Origin: Rhea pennata | Lineage: Eukaryota > Chordata > Aves > Rheiformes > Rheidae | Assembly: GCF_028389875.1 (NCBI RefSeq) | Contig: NC_084670.1 | Span: 36,415,155 to 36,479,154, forward strand | Direction of reading: 5' to 3' | Length of the DNA stretch: 64,000 nucleotides | Shown here: one piece after another, positions 55,000-64,000 of the stretch | Numbering within the stretch: position 1 is the stretch's first letter | Layout: each line of letters opens with the position of its first letter | Notes under the pieces: generated by a model | The model's input: only the letters and a program-made list of their open reading frames with translations | Told to the model about the DNA's origin: nothing | Databases searched by the model: none | Made by a program: the position numbers and the translations under genes

Positions 55000-57230
55000 C
55001 AAAGGGCGCTGATCTAATAATTGCGGCGGGGATGTACAGCTTCTGGCCATACGGGTCTGAACCAGAAACACCGAGAGCCCTACAAGACATACCCAAGGAA
55101 CTATGGTATGGAGCAGGTCAGGGACAGAGGTGGGATTACTGAAATCAGCACAGCCAATAGGCAGAAAAGCAAAGCGGGGAGGGGAGCGCCCCCAGCAGTA
55201 AAACACTATCCCATCCCTCGCAGATGGATGCTTCTGCAGGTGTTCTAGTTAGATTCCCGGGGGCCAAACATCCGGTTTGGCCAGCCAGCACAAACTCACA
55301 CACACACGCACAAACACTCTTCAGTAGCAAGTGGTTTATTAGTAGATACTTACAAACAGACCGACCTGATGGTAATCTTGAGAAGGACCACCTCAATGCT
55401 TGTCCCGATCGTCTGCATGGTGAGAGGGAGAGTTGGCAGGCACAATCTTTTCGGGCGTCCCCGAGGAGGCAACGTGGTCCTCTGTTGTGTAGCAGCCTCA
55501 CCCTCCTTCGGAAAACTCCGGCATTTATGATTACTTGCGGTAGGCGGGAGTCCCGGCACCTGGGGCCAGCAAGCGTGGGGAGTCTAGCCCAACTCCGCCC
55601 CGGTTGCATAACGGGGCTATGATACTGCGCACGCGTGCAGACTTATTTCGGGGGCCACATTTGGCTTTGGGGGTCGCTATTTCACTACTCTTCAGCTTCT
55701 GACCTTCCTGTTGACTGCTTCTCATGGTGATTCTGTGGCTGGAAGCCACAGAATCTATATGTGACCAACCGCTGTTCTTTCTCACAGATTTCCATGACCT
55801 TGTTAGTTACTTGTTTGTATCCTGCTTAACACAGCGGTATTGTTCTAGGCACTAAAAAGTTACAGCACTAGACTATTCTCACCAAATAGCAGGTGGTACA
55901 GATACAAAAGTTGCAACACGGACCATTCCCATCAAGTATCACGTAGCACGGATACAGCAGGGAAGCAGAAAAAAGGGCATTCTAAAGCAAATTAAAGAAA
56001 ATATCTTGTTCAAGGAATTCTAAAAGCGTGTGAATCCCTGTACAACGTGTCAATTCTACGAGGAAGTAAAAACAGCTTAGACAAAGACGGGCCTGCAGAC
56101 TTTTGGTTGGTACAGGATTGGAGAGCAATTAATCAGTGTGTTAGAGTTCCGCACCCAGTGGTAACCGACAGCTCTACTACACTTTTGCAAATACCACACT
56201 GGGCTGGATATCCTACTGTGATTGACTGGACTGCCGCATTATTTAGCGTTCCAATAGATGAAGAGAGCCCACCCTTACTTGCCTGTGCTTGGAAAAGACA
56301 GTAGTTAATGTGGACTTCCACAAGCATTTACTGGGTCTTCTACCATATTCACTTGAATATTGAAGGAAGATTGAAAAGATACTGAGTTACCTGGTGGATT
56401 AGCTTGAATACAATATGTGGATGGACTTACTGAAAGCAAGTAAAAACTATGATGATTGTTTAAAGGATACTATACATTTATGCACTGCATTAGCAACTAA
56501 AGGGCATCGCGCATCTCCATCTAAGCTCCACCTGTGTTGTACAGAGGTGAAGTATTTGGGATTCATTCAGAAGGAGCGGCAGTAAATAACTGATCCAGAA
56601 AGGGTAAGAGCCATCGCTGAATTTCCTTAACCAGTTACAAAAAAAAACTGTTACGAGGATTTTAGAAGCAGACGGGTTTTGCCCACCATGGACACCAGGG
56701 TTAGGAGAGATGAGAAAATTTTAACTGCCACTTGACAGAGGCAACTAAAAAGGACGAAGTAGAAGCTACCAAATGGGGACCGGAATGAGAAAAGGCTTTT
56801 CAAGCTATAAAAGGCGCCCTAGCTCCTGCCCCAGCCTCAGGACTTCCGGGCTACACAAAACCTTTTAACCTACAGAGACATGAACAAAAGCAGGGAGCCA
56901 GTGGGGCTTTAACTCAAAAAGCAGGTCCCCATCAAAGGCTGGTGGCACACTACCCTGCTCACTTGGATCCAGCTGCACAAGGAGCTCCCACATGCATCAG
57001 ATCAGTTGCAGCAGCAGCTACCATCCCAGAAAAAGGTCGACCATTGGTACTAGGACATTCAGTAACTAGCTGTGTGCCACAGGAGGTTGAATTGCTCCCC
57101 AAACAACATGCAACACAGGCCTTGTCTCCCCAGCATGCCCACAAGCCCATCAGCTGACCCACCTGAATGCTGATAACATGACTTTCAAGAAATGGAACAC
57201 AAAATCCTGCAACGTTACTACTGATACACT
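55000..57230 (+). pseudogene. ERV pol remnant (RT and RNase H region)
   Basis: Fragments in order: AVKHYPIPR (55198-55224), then after the solo LTR LVQDWRAINQCV (about 56110-56145) and QYVDGLT (about 56409-56430), where the RT catalytic YVDD motif has Gly for the second Asp. The connection region follows (EKAFQAIKGALAPAPA, about 56793-56840) and then NPATLLL near 57200. Stops lie between the blocks. No integrase was seen before homology ends. Confidence 0.75.
55241..55725 (-). mobile_element. Solo LTR inserted in ERV pol, minus orientation
   Basis: Lies between RT blocks and has no retroviral coding homology. On minus it shows a TATA-like CATAAAT (about 55530) and an AATAAA at about 55335-55340, followed by a GT-rich run (55290-55320) typical of the R/U5 poly(A) region. 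The plus-strand edge TGTTCTAG at 55241 gives a plausible TG end. The other end is approximate and no target duplication was identified. Confidence 0.5.
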
Positions 57231-57270
57231 ACTCAACAGTCCCGCAGGTATCCAATGATACTGCGTAATG

Positions 57271-57375
57271 CCTACGGTAGCAGGTGGTGACTGTGTAATT
57301 CCTGCAACAATCTCAGGTGGGAACAGCACAATTCCTATGGTAAAAGGTGGCAACTACATAATCCTGCAACGAGCA
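57271..57375 (+). repeat. 30-33-bp tandem repeat at the end of ERV homology
   Basis: Three to four units beginning cct(a/g)..., each with a ggtgg(c/t/g)(a/g)ac core, for example agcaggtggtgactgtgtaa and aaaaggtggcaactacataa. They encode a GGxxxxIP-like periodic phrase. Unit boundaries are irregular (30, 33, 30). Confidence 0.6.
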
Positions 57376-59424
57376 GAGGGTGCCGCATCCACCCGAGACC
57401 CAGGATCTGCAACCCTGCAGCACAGCAATCCATGCTGCTGCACTCCCCTGGGCCTTGGCAGGAGCTGGCATAAACTTACACTTGTTGTGGCATCTCCAGC
57501 CTCTGGGTCACTTTCTTCTCCTTCTCTGTGTGGGCAAGGCAGAGAGAAACCGCAGTTTTTGCCAGTTGCTCTTGTGCCGTTTTCCTCTTCATTTGGAACT
57601 TGTCTTTGGAAAGTTCCATGGAAAAAACCATTTTTCTCTGACACTCTTCCTCCTCAAGTGGCAACTACAGCGCAAGACAAACAGAGAGGAGGCATTTCAG
57701 ATGGACCGGAGATCAGAGGAAACCCCACGCAACAGCCCAGGAGGCATCCGCTGACTGGACAGTCAGTCACACGACATTCAACTCCAGCGCCTGCTTTTCC
57801 CAACCAAGCCTACATTAACAGCTCCATTCCTCGGCCACGGCAGGCAACAGGCTGTTTTCTTTCTTCTTCTTTACACCAGCATGCTTGGGAGTCAATCCTA
57901 ATCCTTCAGGCAACAAAACTGACTATGCATCAAAAGAACGCTACTGCTCAAGCTAATAGAACTAATTCATGCTACTAGAGGTACAGCACATCAAGGAACA
58001 CCACCGCTGTGAGCTCCCCGCTACAACTGCCTCCAGCCACTGGACTCAAAGAGCCTGACCCTGACCTCTGTACAGGCACTGCCAGCAAAGTCTACCCAAC
58101 TCACAGGGCGACCATTAGTCTAGGCCCTCCCCACAGCACAGCACAGCACAGCACAGCACAGCCCCTCTTCTGTCCTTTGGCTTTATTGACAACTTCTCCC
58201 TGCAAGGTCATGGGCTGGCAAGCAGGAAAGACATGCGGAAAAGCATGGAGTCATTTGCAAGACTCCATCAAAGGCAACGAACACACTGGAAGCTGTCCTT
58301 GAAGCCTCCACGGCCGTACAGCTGTGCTTTTTGACACTCAACTGAGGGACCAGCACTACGTAAATCTGTCACACGAATCCAGTTCTCTCATCTGCCTGTC
58401 CCCTGCAGGGACTCTGGCTTCAGGTGATTCCTTCTGCACACATTTTCCTCCTTTCTGCGCATAGTGCCCCGCACTTGGTGGCAGCCCTCTGCAAATGCAC
58501 CACCCAGGCAGTTTGCAGGAGTGTGCTCAGGAGCCAAGCCCGCGAGGAGCAGGAGGTTCCGCAATCTGTTTCTCCTGCCGCCTCACCTCACCGCACCCTC
58601 TGCAGATCCTCACTGCTGCAGCATTTCTCCCAGCACCTCCACAGCATTGGTGTGCTTGGGAGAGCAGGCGCTGGCCTGAAATGCAGCTCTTCACAACTGC
58701 ATCTCGGGGACAGGGCTCACAAGAGGGACAGCTCAGCATCCTCACACATGGGCTACTACAGACTAAGTCCAGCCTCCTCGTGGCCCCTTCCGACTCCCTC
58801 GAGTGTGCAACTCTCCCTTTCTAGGGCACCACCTTCTCCCCACTCACCGAGATTTCCTGTCCTACCGCTTCCTTGCCTCCAGTGTCTCAACAGCAGGGTC
58901 TGCTGTTACATCACCTCTCACATCGCTCAGCTCCTCAGAGCTGCCTTCTCCCTTCTGTTGCCAGGCAAGCTCTTCAGATTGGTTTGGCAACAGCTCCTTT
59001 TGTGGCTTTGCCCAGGTCTTGCTCATTTAAAAACCTAGAAGCCAGAAGGAGACATCAGGTGAGAGACTCACCAAAAGCTGCCACACGCCTCCCACCCAAG
59101 CAGAAGACTTAAGCCCAGGGGGCACACAAGCATAATCTCTCAGTGTTAATACATGCAACACAGCCAAGCAAAATAGCTGCCTCGCATTCATCCTGGAGCA
59201 CAGGCTTACCCAAAGTCACTTCTCCAGGAGCCCCATCTCAGGTCTGCTAGCTGTCAGCAGGGCTGTTAGCAGAGAACCTTACCGCAACACAAGGACTGGT
59301 GGGTGACACACAAGCAGAGAAAAATCCCGGGGACTCAGAAGGCCCAAGCAGGGACAACACTGGGCACAAGCCCTTCACAGCGTACCACCTCCACGCTCTC
59401 AGGTCAATCTGCCCTGCCATAGGT
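57376..59424. other. No gene recognised; microsatellite inside
   Basis: Ordinary-composition DNA with several open frames on both strands but no recognisable domain, splice pattern or retroviral motif. A (CAGCA)n microsatellite lies at 58132-58162. Confidence 0.5.
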
Positions 59425-59429
59425 GTTCC

Positions 59430-59512
59430 GAAAAAGTGGAAAACAAAACTCCTTAACACCAGTGTAGCATTAAGGAGCAGGCATTCCTTTAACAGGCGCT
59501 AGGGACGTAGTG
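59430..59512 (-). mobile_element. Third LTR 3' fragment
   Basis: Matches the 3' part of the other LTRs (ggatccttccacg, gcattcctttaacaggcgct, aactccttaacacc on plus). In minus orientation it is followed by TGGCAGGGCAGATTGAC at about 59423-59407, a degenerate version of the primer site next to the other two LTRs. Confidence 0.65.
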
Positions 59513-59516
59513 GATC

Positions 59517-59798
59517 CTTCCACGCTTGTCAGAGTTACCTTACCCTCCCTTGCTTTAGCTACCTTTAGAGGCCAATCCTGCAAGGCTTTCACTGCCACAT
59601 CCTACGGACAGGTATCCTGCCTCAGGATCTCCCTTCTTTTTTTCCCTTTTCTTTCTTTTAAGAGGAATGCCTTTACCTTTCAGCAGGGGACCTTGCTCGG
59701 AGGTCTCGGGTCCGGGGATCAGAGGTTCTCCCTGACAATCCCTCAGTGCCAGCTGGAGATGCAGCGATCCCATGGATCCATCGAGACTCAGAAGCAAT
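59517..59798 (-). mobile_element. Second copy of proviral leader
   Basis: Corresponds to the leader at 63415-63703: the same gagttaccttaccctccctt end, caatcctgcaaggctttcac block and ggaatgcctttacctttcag block on plus. It ends at an LTR fragment instead of gag, so the internal region of a second provirus is deleted. Confidence 0.7.
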
Positions 59799-59816
59799 GT
59801 CCCATCTGGGGTGCCA
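59799..59816 (-). promoter_or_regulatory. Retroviral primer-binding site, tRNA-Arg type
   Basis: Minus-strand TGGCACCCCAGATGGGAC directly after the LTR. It is complementary to the 3' end I recall for tRNA-Arg(CCU), ...GTCCCATCTGGGGTG plus CCA. The tRNA assignment is from memory; the position and the TGG start are seen directly. Confidence 0.6.
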
Positions 59817-60125
59817 GAAAAGGTTACCCAAAAGAATGGAAAATAAAACTCCTTAACACCAAGGTAGCATGAAAAAGCAGGCATTCCTTTAATAGGTGCC
59901 GGGGGCATAGCGGATCCTTCCACCTAATACGCCCCCTGAGACCACAATTTGTTGAGCTTTTAGCCGATACCCCTCATACACATTCATTACAATTCCTGGA
60001 ATTAATTTGGGTATTCATTACTTTTCCAAGAATTCGCTTTTATACTTACATATCATTACGTGTGTGCATTGAGTCCACGAGGGGCTGTTTTTCGGAGTCA
60101 CGGGGGTCTCTAGAGGCAGATAGGT
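59817..60125 (-). mobile_element. LTR between pol and second leader
   Basis: Minus-strand TATAAAAG box at 60044-60037. ATTAAA-type poly(A) signal near 59895-59890 and a T-rich end before the PBS. The U3 start is not sharply defined; the element is short (about 300 bp). Downstream of about 59965 it matches the 63722-63870 copy. Confidence 0.65.
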
Positions 60126-60201
60126 ATCATACCAGGATGACCAGGATTAATATCACAAACATCATCATCAAAATAATCCCTGCATCCTGATGCTCAGTCC
60201 T
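60126..60201 (-). pseudogene. Hydrophobic stub between pol and LTR
   Basis: Directly after the pol stop codon the minus frame reads GIILMMMFVILILVILV then a stop. It is a membrane-segment-like remnant, perhaps of env, but is too short to assign. Almost all of env is missing. Confidence 0.4.
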
Positions 60202-61190
60202 TCAGAGGTTCACCCTCTGGAGTTTTAGTTTGAGCGGGTCCTTAGTTGCAACTGTGGGCCACTGAACAGGGCGTGGAGACAATTTTACTTGCGTACAGTG
60301 GACCCAGGGCTCCACTCCCTCTAATCTGAGGGAGGCATATGTTGTCAAAAGTACCTGTCGCAGGCCTTTCCACTTTTCCTGGAGGGTTTCTGAGTTCCAG
60401 GATTTCAGGTAAAGCCAATCACCTGGCTGATACAGGTGGACCCGAGTGTCCAAAGCGAGTGGTCCAGCGAGAATGACGTATCTCCTCTAAGGGCGGGCTA
60501 CCACTGCCTTTTCTAGGGAGATCGAATATAAGTGTAAGTCTGCCTCACCCACTATATGGGGTTCCCCAGGTATTAAGGGGACCTGGTACGGTTTTCCGTA
60601 CAGCACCTCGTAAGGGATGATCCTAGTTCTTGTCCTAGGCTGTATCTGAATCCTCAAAAGCGCTATTGGAAAAGCTACTGGCCACTTTAGAGATGTTTCT
60701 TGACAAATTTTACTAAGCTGCGCTGCCGTTCTACGGTCTGAGTGCGTAAAAACTCTCATGTTCCCTGAACTACATCCCAGATGTCCTCAGACAATGGACC
60801 TCATTTTATACCTTCAGGCATCCCAAATCGAGGAATTATTTCTTGTAGTAAAATCCCAATCACTTCTTTTGCGCCACTGGTGGAGCATGGGAAAGCTTCC
60901 CAGCCAGAAAAGGTATCTACCAAAACAAATCAGTATGACCACATTTAGGCAATTCAGAGAAATCTATCTGCCACTGTTCCCCTGGGGTTAATCCTCTTCT
61001 TACTTCTCCCATTGGTGGCTTCTTCTAAATTTGGGGGTTACCTGCACAACAGCTGCGGCATCTTTTTACAATAAGGTCAGCATTAGATTGCATCTTTGAC
61101 TCCACAGCGTATCTTTTTGCACTGCTTATCATAGCATCTGCTCCCACCTGAGTTTCCTCGTGCAGTCTCTTAAGGAGCACTTCCATCATT
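60202..61190 (-). pseudogene. ERV integrase remnant
   Basis: Minus strand: zinc-binding/core fragments at about 61065-60760, including GEQWQIDFSELPKCGH with the first catalytic Asp, interrupted by stops. Frame 60759-60487 has IPYEVLYGKPYQVPL. Frame 60453-60202 has PGDWLYLKSW and KWKGLRQVLLTTYASLRLEG, the C-terminal domain of gammaretrovirus-type integrases. Confidence 0.8.
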
Positions 61191-61292
61191 TTGCCAGTAG
61201 TTAAAACTTGTCCATTTGGAGTGAGCCACTACCCTTCAGCATTTTTTGTACATTTCAGCCTTCCTGACAATTCATTTTCATTGTCTGAATAT

Positions 61293-61652
61293 TCAGCAGG
61301 TCTCAGTCTCAGTTGTATCTTTCCACTGGGTATTAGAGCTCCAATCACTTGTCCCGCTAACACTGCTCTTCCCGGCTACTGTATCTGCTCTCCTTTTACC
61401 TTGTGCCACTTCCCTACTTCCTTGCTGGTGGGCTTTGCAATGCATTATAGCTACTTCTTTGGGTTCCATTATTGCCTGTAACAATCTTAACAGCTCTTGT
61501 CCATACTTTACATTGCTTCCTTCTTCGCAATCTGAGCCTTCTTCTTTGAAGCACAACACCCGGCAAGTCCCTCCCCCACAAAAATTTAACAGACTCACTG
61601 TCGCTTCTAGCCATAGTTGCTCTGAGTCAGCTCCAATCAAGATGCCATCCAC
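61293..61652 (-). pseudogene. ERV RT/RNase H junction remnant
   Basis: Opens with DGILIGADSEQLWLEATVSLL (the segment following the RT YxDD motif) and passes directly to an RNase H-like LLQAIMEPKEVAIMHCKAHQ, showing that the RT thumb/connection has been deleted. Continues with AQGKRRADTVAG. Confidence 0.75.
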
Positions 61653-62150
61653 AGACCGTAAAAGAGTGGCATTTGACTACCTTCCCGCCACTGGGCCAAG
61701 ATCTCACCAGACAGGGTAGGACTATTCTTGAATCCTTGAAGAACCACCATCCAGCATAACTGCTCCTTCCTCCTCGTAGTGGGACATTCCCATTCAAAGG
61801 CAAAAATTGTCTGGCTTTGCTCTTCTACGGGAATACAGGAAAAAAGCATCTTTTAAATCTAGCACCGTAAAACAAGTGTTAGTCTCAGGCACCAAGGCTA
61901 AAAGAATATATGGGTTTGGCATGGTTGCGTGTATATCTTTTGTTACCTGGTTCACTGCCCTTAGGCCCTGGACCAGCTGATATTCTTGCAAACGCGATTT
62001 TCTTACTGGCAGGATTGGTGTGTTGAATTCAGATCAACACTCTCTAAGCAAGCCATTTTGCAAGAAGGTATTAATTAGGGGTTCCAATCCTCTATGTGCT
62101 CCTAGCTTGGCAGGGTCCTGATGCACCCTAAACTGGCTTTGCTCCCAGCT
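61653..62150 (-). pseudogene. ERV reverse transcriptase remnant
   Basis: Minus strand: QLVQGLRAVNQVTKDIHATM (61979-61920), FTVLDLKDAFF with the catalytic Asp (about 61872-61840), then VVLQGFKNSPTLSGEIL (about 61746-61696), matching the family's LPQGFKNSPT block with Val for Leu-Pro context. Frameshifts separate the blocks. Confidence 0.8.
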
Positions 62151-62600
62151 GTAGCTCTATTTTGACTAGGGTCGCGTTCTTCCCTTTCCCCGGCTTTGTC
62201 AAGGCCCAGAGCAGGGGAATCACTGCAACCAATACACTTGAAGGGATACTTGCACCGTTATTCCACAGAGCCGACTCCATCAAAAGGCAGATTTGCACTC
62301 CCCATGCCAGTTCTGGAGGGCTGTGGAGCTGCACGGAACTCTTGGAAAAGCTTATCTGCACATGAATTTGCATAGTAAATCCCGTCCTAATAAAGGCAGG
62401 GAACACTGGCAGCTAGAGAAACTCATGAGTCCGTTTAGTACCTCCAATTGTACATTCCACTGCTTGCAAAAATGGCCTCCAGGTTTTCCTCCCCATAGCC
62501 CCAACCGTGGTAGTAGTAGTCGTCTTACTTAAGGGTCCTTTACAACTCGTTATCACTGAATGAGCGGCTCCACTATCTAATAAAAAAATCTACAGTTTCA
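62151..62600 (-). pseudogene. ERV protease and pro-RT linker remnant
   Basis: Near 62585-62550 on minus, one frame reads DSGAAHSVIT, an aspartic protease active-site motif with a nearby frameshift. Frame 62406-62128 continues into NATLVKIELQLGAKPV, the usual approach to RT. Confidence 0.6.
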
Positions 62601-63703
62601 TTCCCCAGCTTTAATGGAACCAGGGGATCAGCTGCGCAAATTCTGGTTTTCTCCCCCGCTCCCCTCCGTTCCATATTTGACTCCTCTAACATATTCAGGT
62701 TGGTGTTTTCTGGGCTCTGGGGCTTTGTCATCCTTCTTCGGATGACCAGAATTATTGCTTTTATATACCTTCTATTGACCAGTATTACAGTTCAAGGTCA
62801 CATTTTCTGGCCATTGCTCATCACATTCCAACTTAGCCATTCCAGCTTACACATATTAATCACAGTAGCTTCTACAAAGATATCCCAGTGTTTCAAAATG
62901 CACACCCCAAAGGGCTACGGGGAGGAATGGTGGATTGGCTTGACCCCAGGCCAGCTACCTAGAAACTCCAGCCTCCACCTTTATACTTGCACCTTTGTGC
63001 GCACTCGGCTCTGACCCCTCTGGTCATTAAGGCAACCCTTGCCGAGCCTCTTTATCCCTTTATGCGCACTTCATACCCTTGTGCGCACTTCATCCCACTA
63101 CCCTTCCCTGCAGCAAAATAATGTAAGTTGCTACGAGCTGTTTCTCTGATAGGAGGTCCACCCTCCATTTGACACCTACGCCTCATAATGTGCCCTAATT
63201 CGGGAGCTCTTAAATTTCCTCTTTCAGGCGCAGAACATTTCCCACCCCGTAATAAACATAACAACCGGAACTAGCAACTGGAACAACCGTACTAACTGCA
63301 GCAACAGCGCAACACGCGGAGCAACAGAGGAAAGAAGGAACAGAAAGAAGAGAAGACGAGAAGACAGTGCGGCCGCCCAATACCAGATACCTTTAAATCA
63401 ATCTGCAGGCTTAGGCCTGACAGAGTTACCTTACCCTCCCTTCCTTTAGGTACCTTCAGAGCCTAATCCTGCAAGGCTTTCACCACGTCTTATGGACAGA
63501 CAACCTGCCTCAGGATTCACCCCATCCCTCCCCTCCTTTTTTTTCAAAAAAAAAAAAAAAAAGAGAGAGAGGAATGCCTTTACCTTTCAGCTTGGGACCT
63601 TGCTCGGAGCTCTTGGGTCTCAGGATCAGAGGTTCTCCCCGAAAATCCTTCGGTGCCAGCTGGAGATGCTGCGAGCCGACGGATCTGTTGAGACTCAGAA
63701 GCT
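62601..63703 (-). pseudogene. ERV leader and degenerate gag region
   Basis: Leader at 63703-63415 (shared with 59798-59517), with a poly(A)/GA run at 63545-63570 on plus. The gag interval 63400-62601 holds no clean domain. A cysteine-poor remnant around 62820-62740 may be the nucleocapsid. Multiple stops. Confidence 0.45.
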
Positions 63704-63721
63704 GTATCCCATTCAGGGTGC
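63704..63721 (-). promoter_or_regulatory. Degenerate primer-binding site
   Basis: Same position relative to the LTR as 59799-59816, with about four mismatches (CAGCACCCTGAATGGGATAC region), consistent with decay of an originally identical site. Confidence 0.5.
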
Positions 63722-63870
63722 TGGAAAAGGTACCGAAAAAACGGAAAATAAAACTCCTTAATACCGAGGTAGCATTAAGAAGCAGGCATTCCTTTAACAG
63801 GCGCCGGGGACAGTGGAGATCCTTCTACCTAATACGCCCCCTGAGACCATGATTCGTTGAGCTTATAACA
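63722..63870 (-). mobile_element. Upstream LTR remnant of the minus-strand provirus
   Basis: Matches the LTR at 59817-59965 (cgccccctgagacca, gcattcctttaacaggcgcc, aactccttaataccgaggta). Similarity ends upstream of agctcaacgaatc, so U3 is missing or replaced. The last 130 bases of the window (63871-64000) hold nothing I recognise. Confidence 0.65.
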
Positions 63871-64000
63871 CTGCCACCACCCCCCAAAATATCCTTGCAG
63901 GAGGGCGCTGCAGAGCTGAGATTTTAACTGACTTCCAAGTAGAAGCCCTCCGCTGACCCCGCCAGAGGGCTGCAGCTGAAATGAAGACACCAGACGGGCT

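Larger units (their letters stand above)
53094..57230 (+). mobile_element. Gammaretrovirus-like endogenous provirus remnant, plus strand
   Basis: Order gag - zinc knuckle - protease - reverse transcriptase - RNase H region, all on plus and in multiple frames with stops. The single CCHC knuckle and the form of the RT and RNase H motifs point to a gammaretrovirus-like (class I) element. The pol region is interrupted by an unrelated solo LTR. No env or paired LTRs were recognised. Coding capacity is lost. Confidence 0.8.
59425..63870 (-). mobile_element. Gammaretrovirus-like provirus remnant, minus strand, with extra LTR-leader
   Basis: Read on minus: LTR remnant (63870-63722), PBS-like site (63721-63704), leader, degenerate gag, protease, RT, RNase H, integrase (to 60202), hydrophobic stub, LTR (to 59817), PBS (59816-59799), a second leader copy (59798-about 59517) and a third LTR fragment (about 59512-59430). 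The LTRs share the ggcattcctttaa and ctccttaa blocks, and the leaders share gatgctgcgag/gatgcagcgat-type and gtaaaggcattcctct blocks. All coding parts are broken. Confidence 0.75.

Noticed and set aside
58424..59038. 204-codon plus-strand frame near 58.4 kb
   Set aside because: Overlaps other frames of similar quality, has a repetitive Ser/Leu/His composition and no domain; no supporting splice or promoter features.
1..64000. CRISPR arrays, bacterial operons, tRNA or rRNA genes
   Set aside because: No spaced repeat array of the CRISPR type, no bacterial gene layout and no tRNA or rRNA core sequences were seen. The regular 226-bp array is an exon duplication.

Overview
This is vertebrate, almost certainly avian, nuclear DNA. 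The genes are split by canonical GT-AG introns, CR1-type LINE 3' tails sit at 7787-7882, 19600-19790 and 24768-25150, endogenous retroviruses (ERVs) occupy the right end, and no bacterial-type gene organisation is present. I could not identify the species or chromosome.

The main structure is a very large palindrome. Positions 1-23680 are repeated in inverted orientation at 27298-51214, separated by a 3617-bp unique spacer (23681-27297). Paired coordinates sum to 50978-50982 for most of the length. The sum jumps to about 51214 outside a tandem exon array, because the right arm carries one extra repeat unit. The arms are nearly identical, and the left arm runs off the window start.

Each arm carries one copy of a gene I recognise as ATAD2-like (AAA+ ATPase, ANCCA family). 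The copies point tail to tail toward the spacer: left copy 3671-19475 on +, right copy 31504-47543 on -. Both encode an intact first AAA module with Walker A GPPGTGKT and Walker B IIFFDEID, a second degenerate AAA module, and the family's conserved C-terminal segment. Two features set them apart from ordinary ATAD2. First, a small exon with an LRxR..PLE motif is amplified as a tandem array of 226-229-bp units, each holding a frame-neutral 111-nt exon: 5 near-identical copies plus 1 divergent copy on the left, 6 plus 1 on the right. Second, the bromodomain exons are missing between the second AAA module and the C-terminal exons. The extreme N-terminal exons and one linker exon were not recognised.

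Upstream of each copy lie GC-rich minisatellites, a CpG-rich block with 33-bp repeats, and an LTR-like element. The spacer holds a CR1 fragment, a separate CpG island and a candidate short exon.

The right end (51.2-64 kb) is an ERV graveyard. It contains a minus-strand class III-like ERV remnant bounded by two diverged LTR-like repeats, a plus-strand gammaretrovirus-like gag-pro-pol pseudogene (53.1-57.2 kb) split by a solo LTR, and a minus-strand gammaretrovirus-like provirus (59.4-63.9 kb) with an apparent tRNA-Arg primer site and a tandem LTR-leader-LTR arrangement. All are broken.
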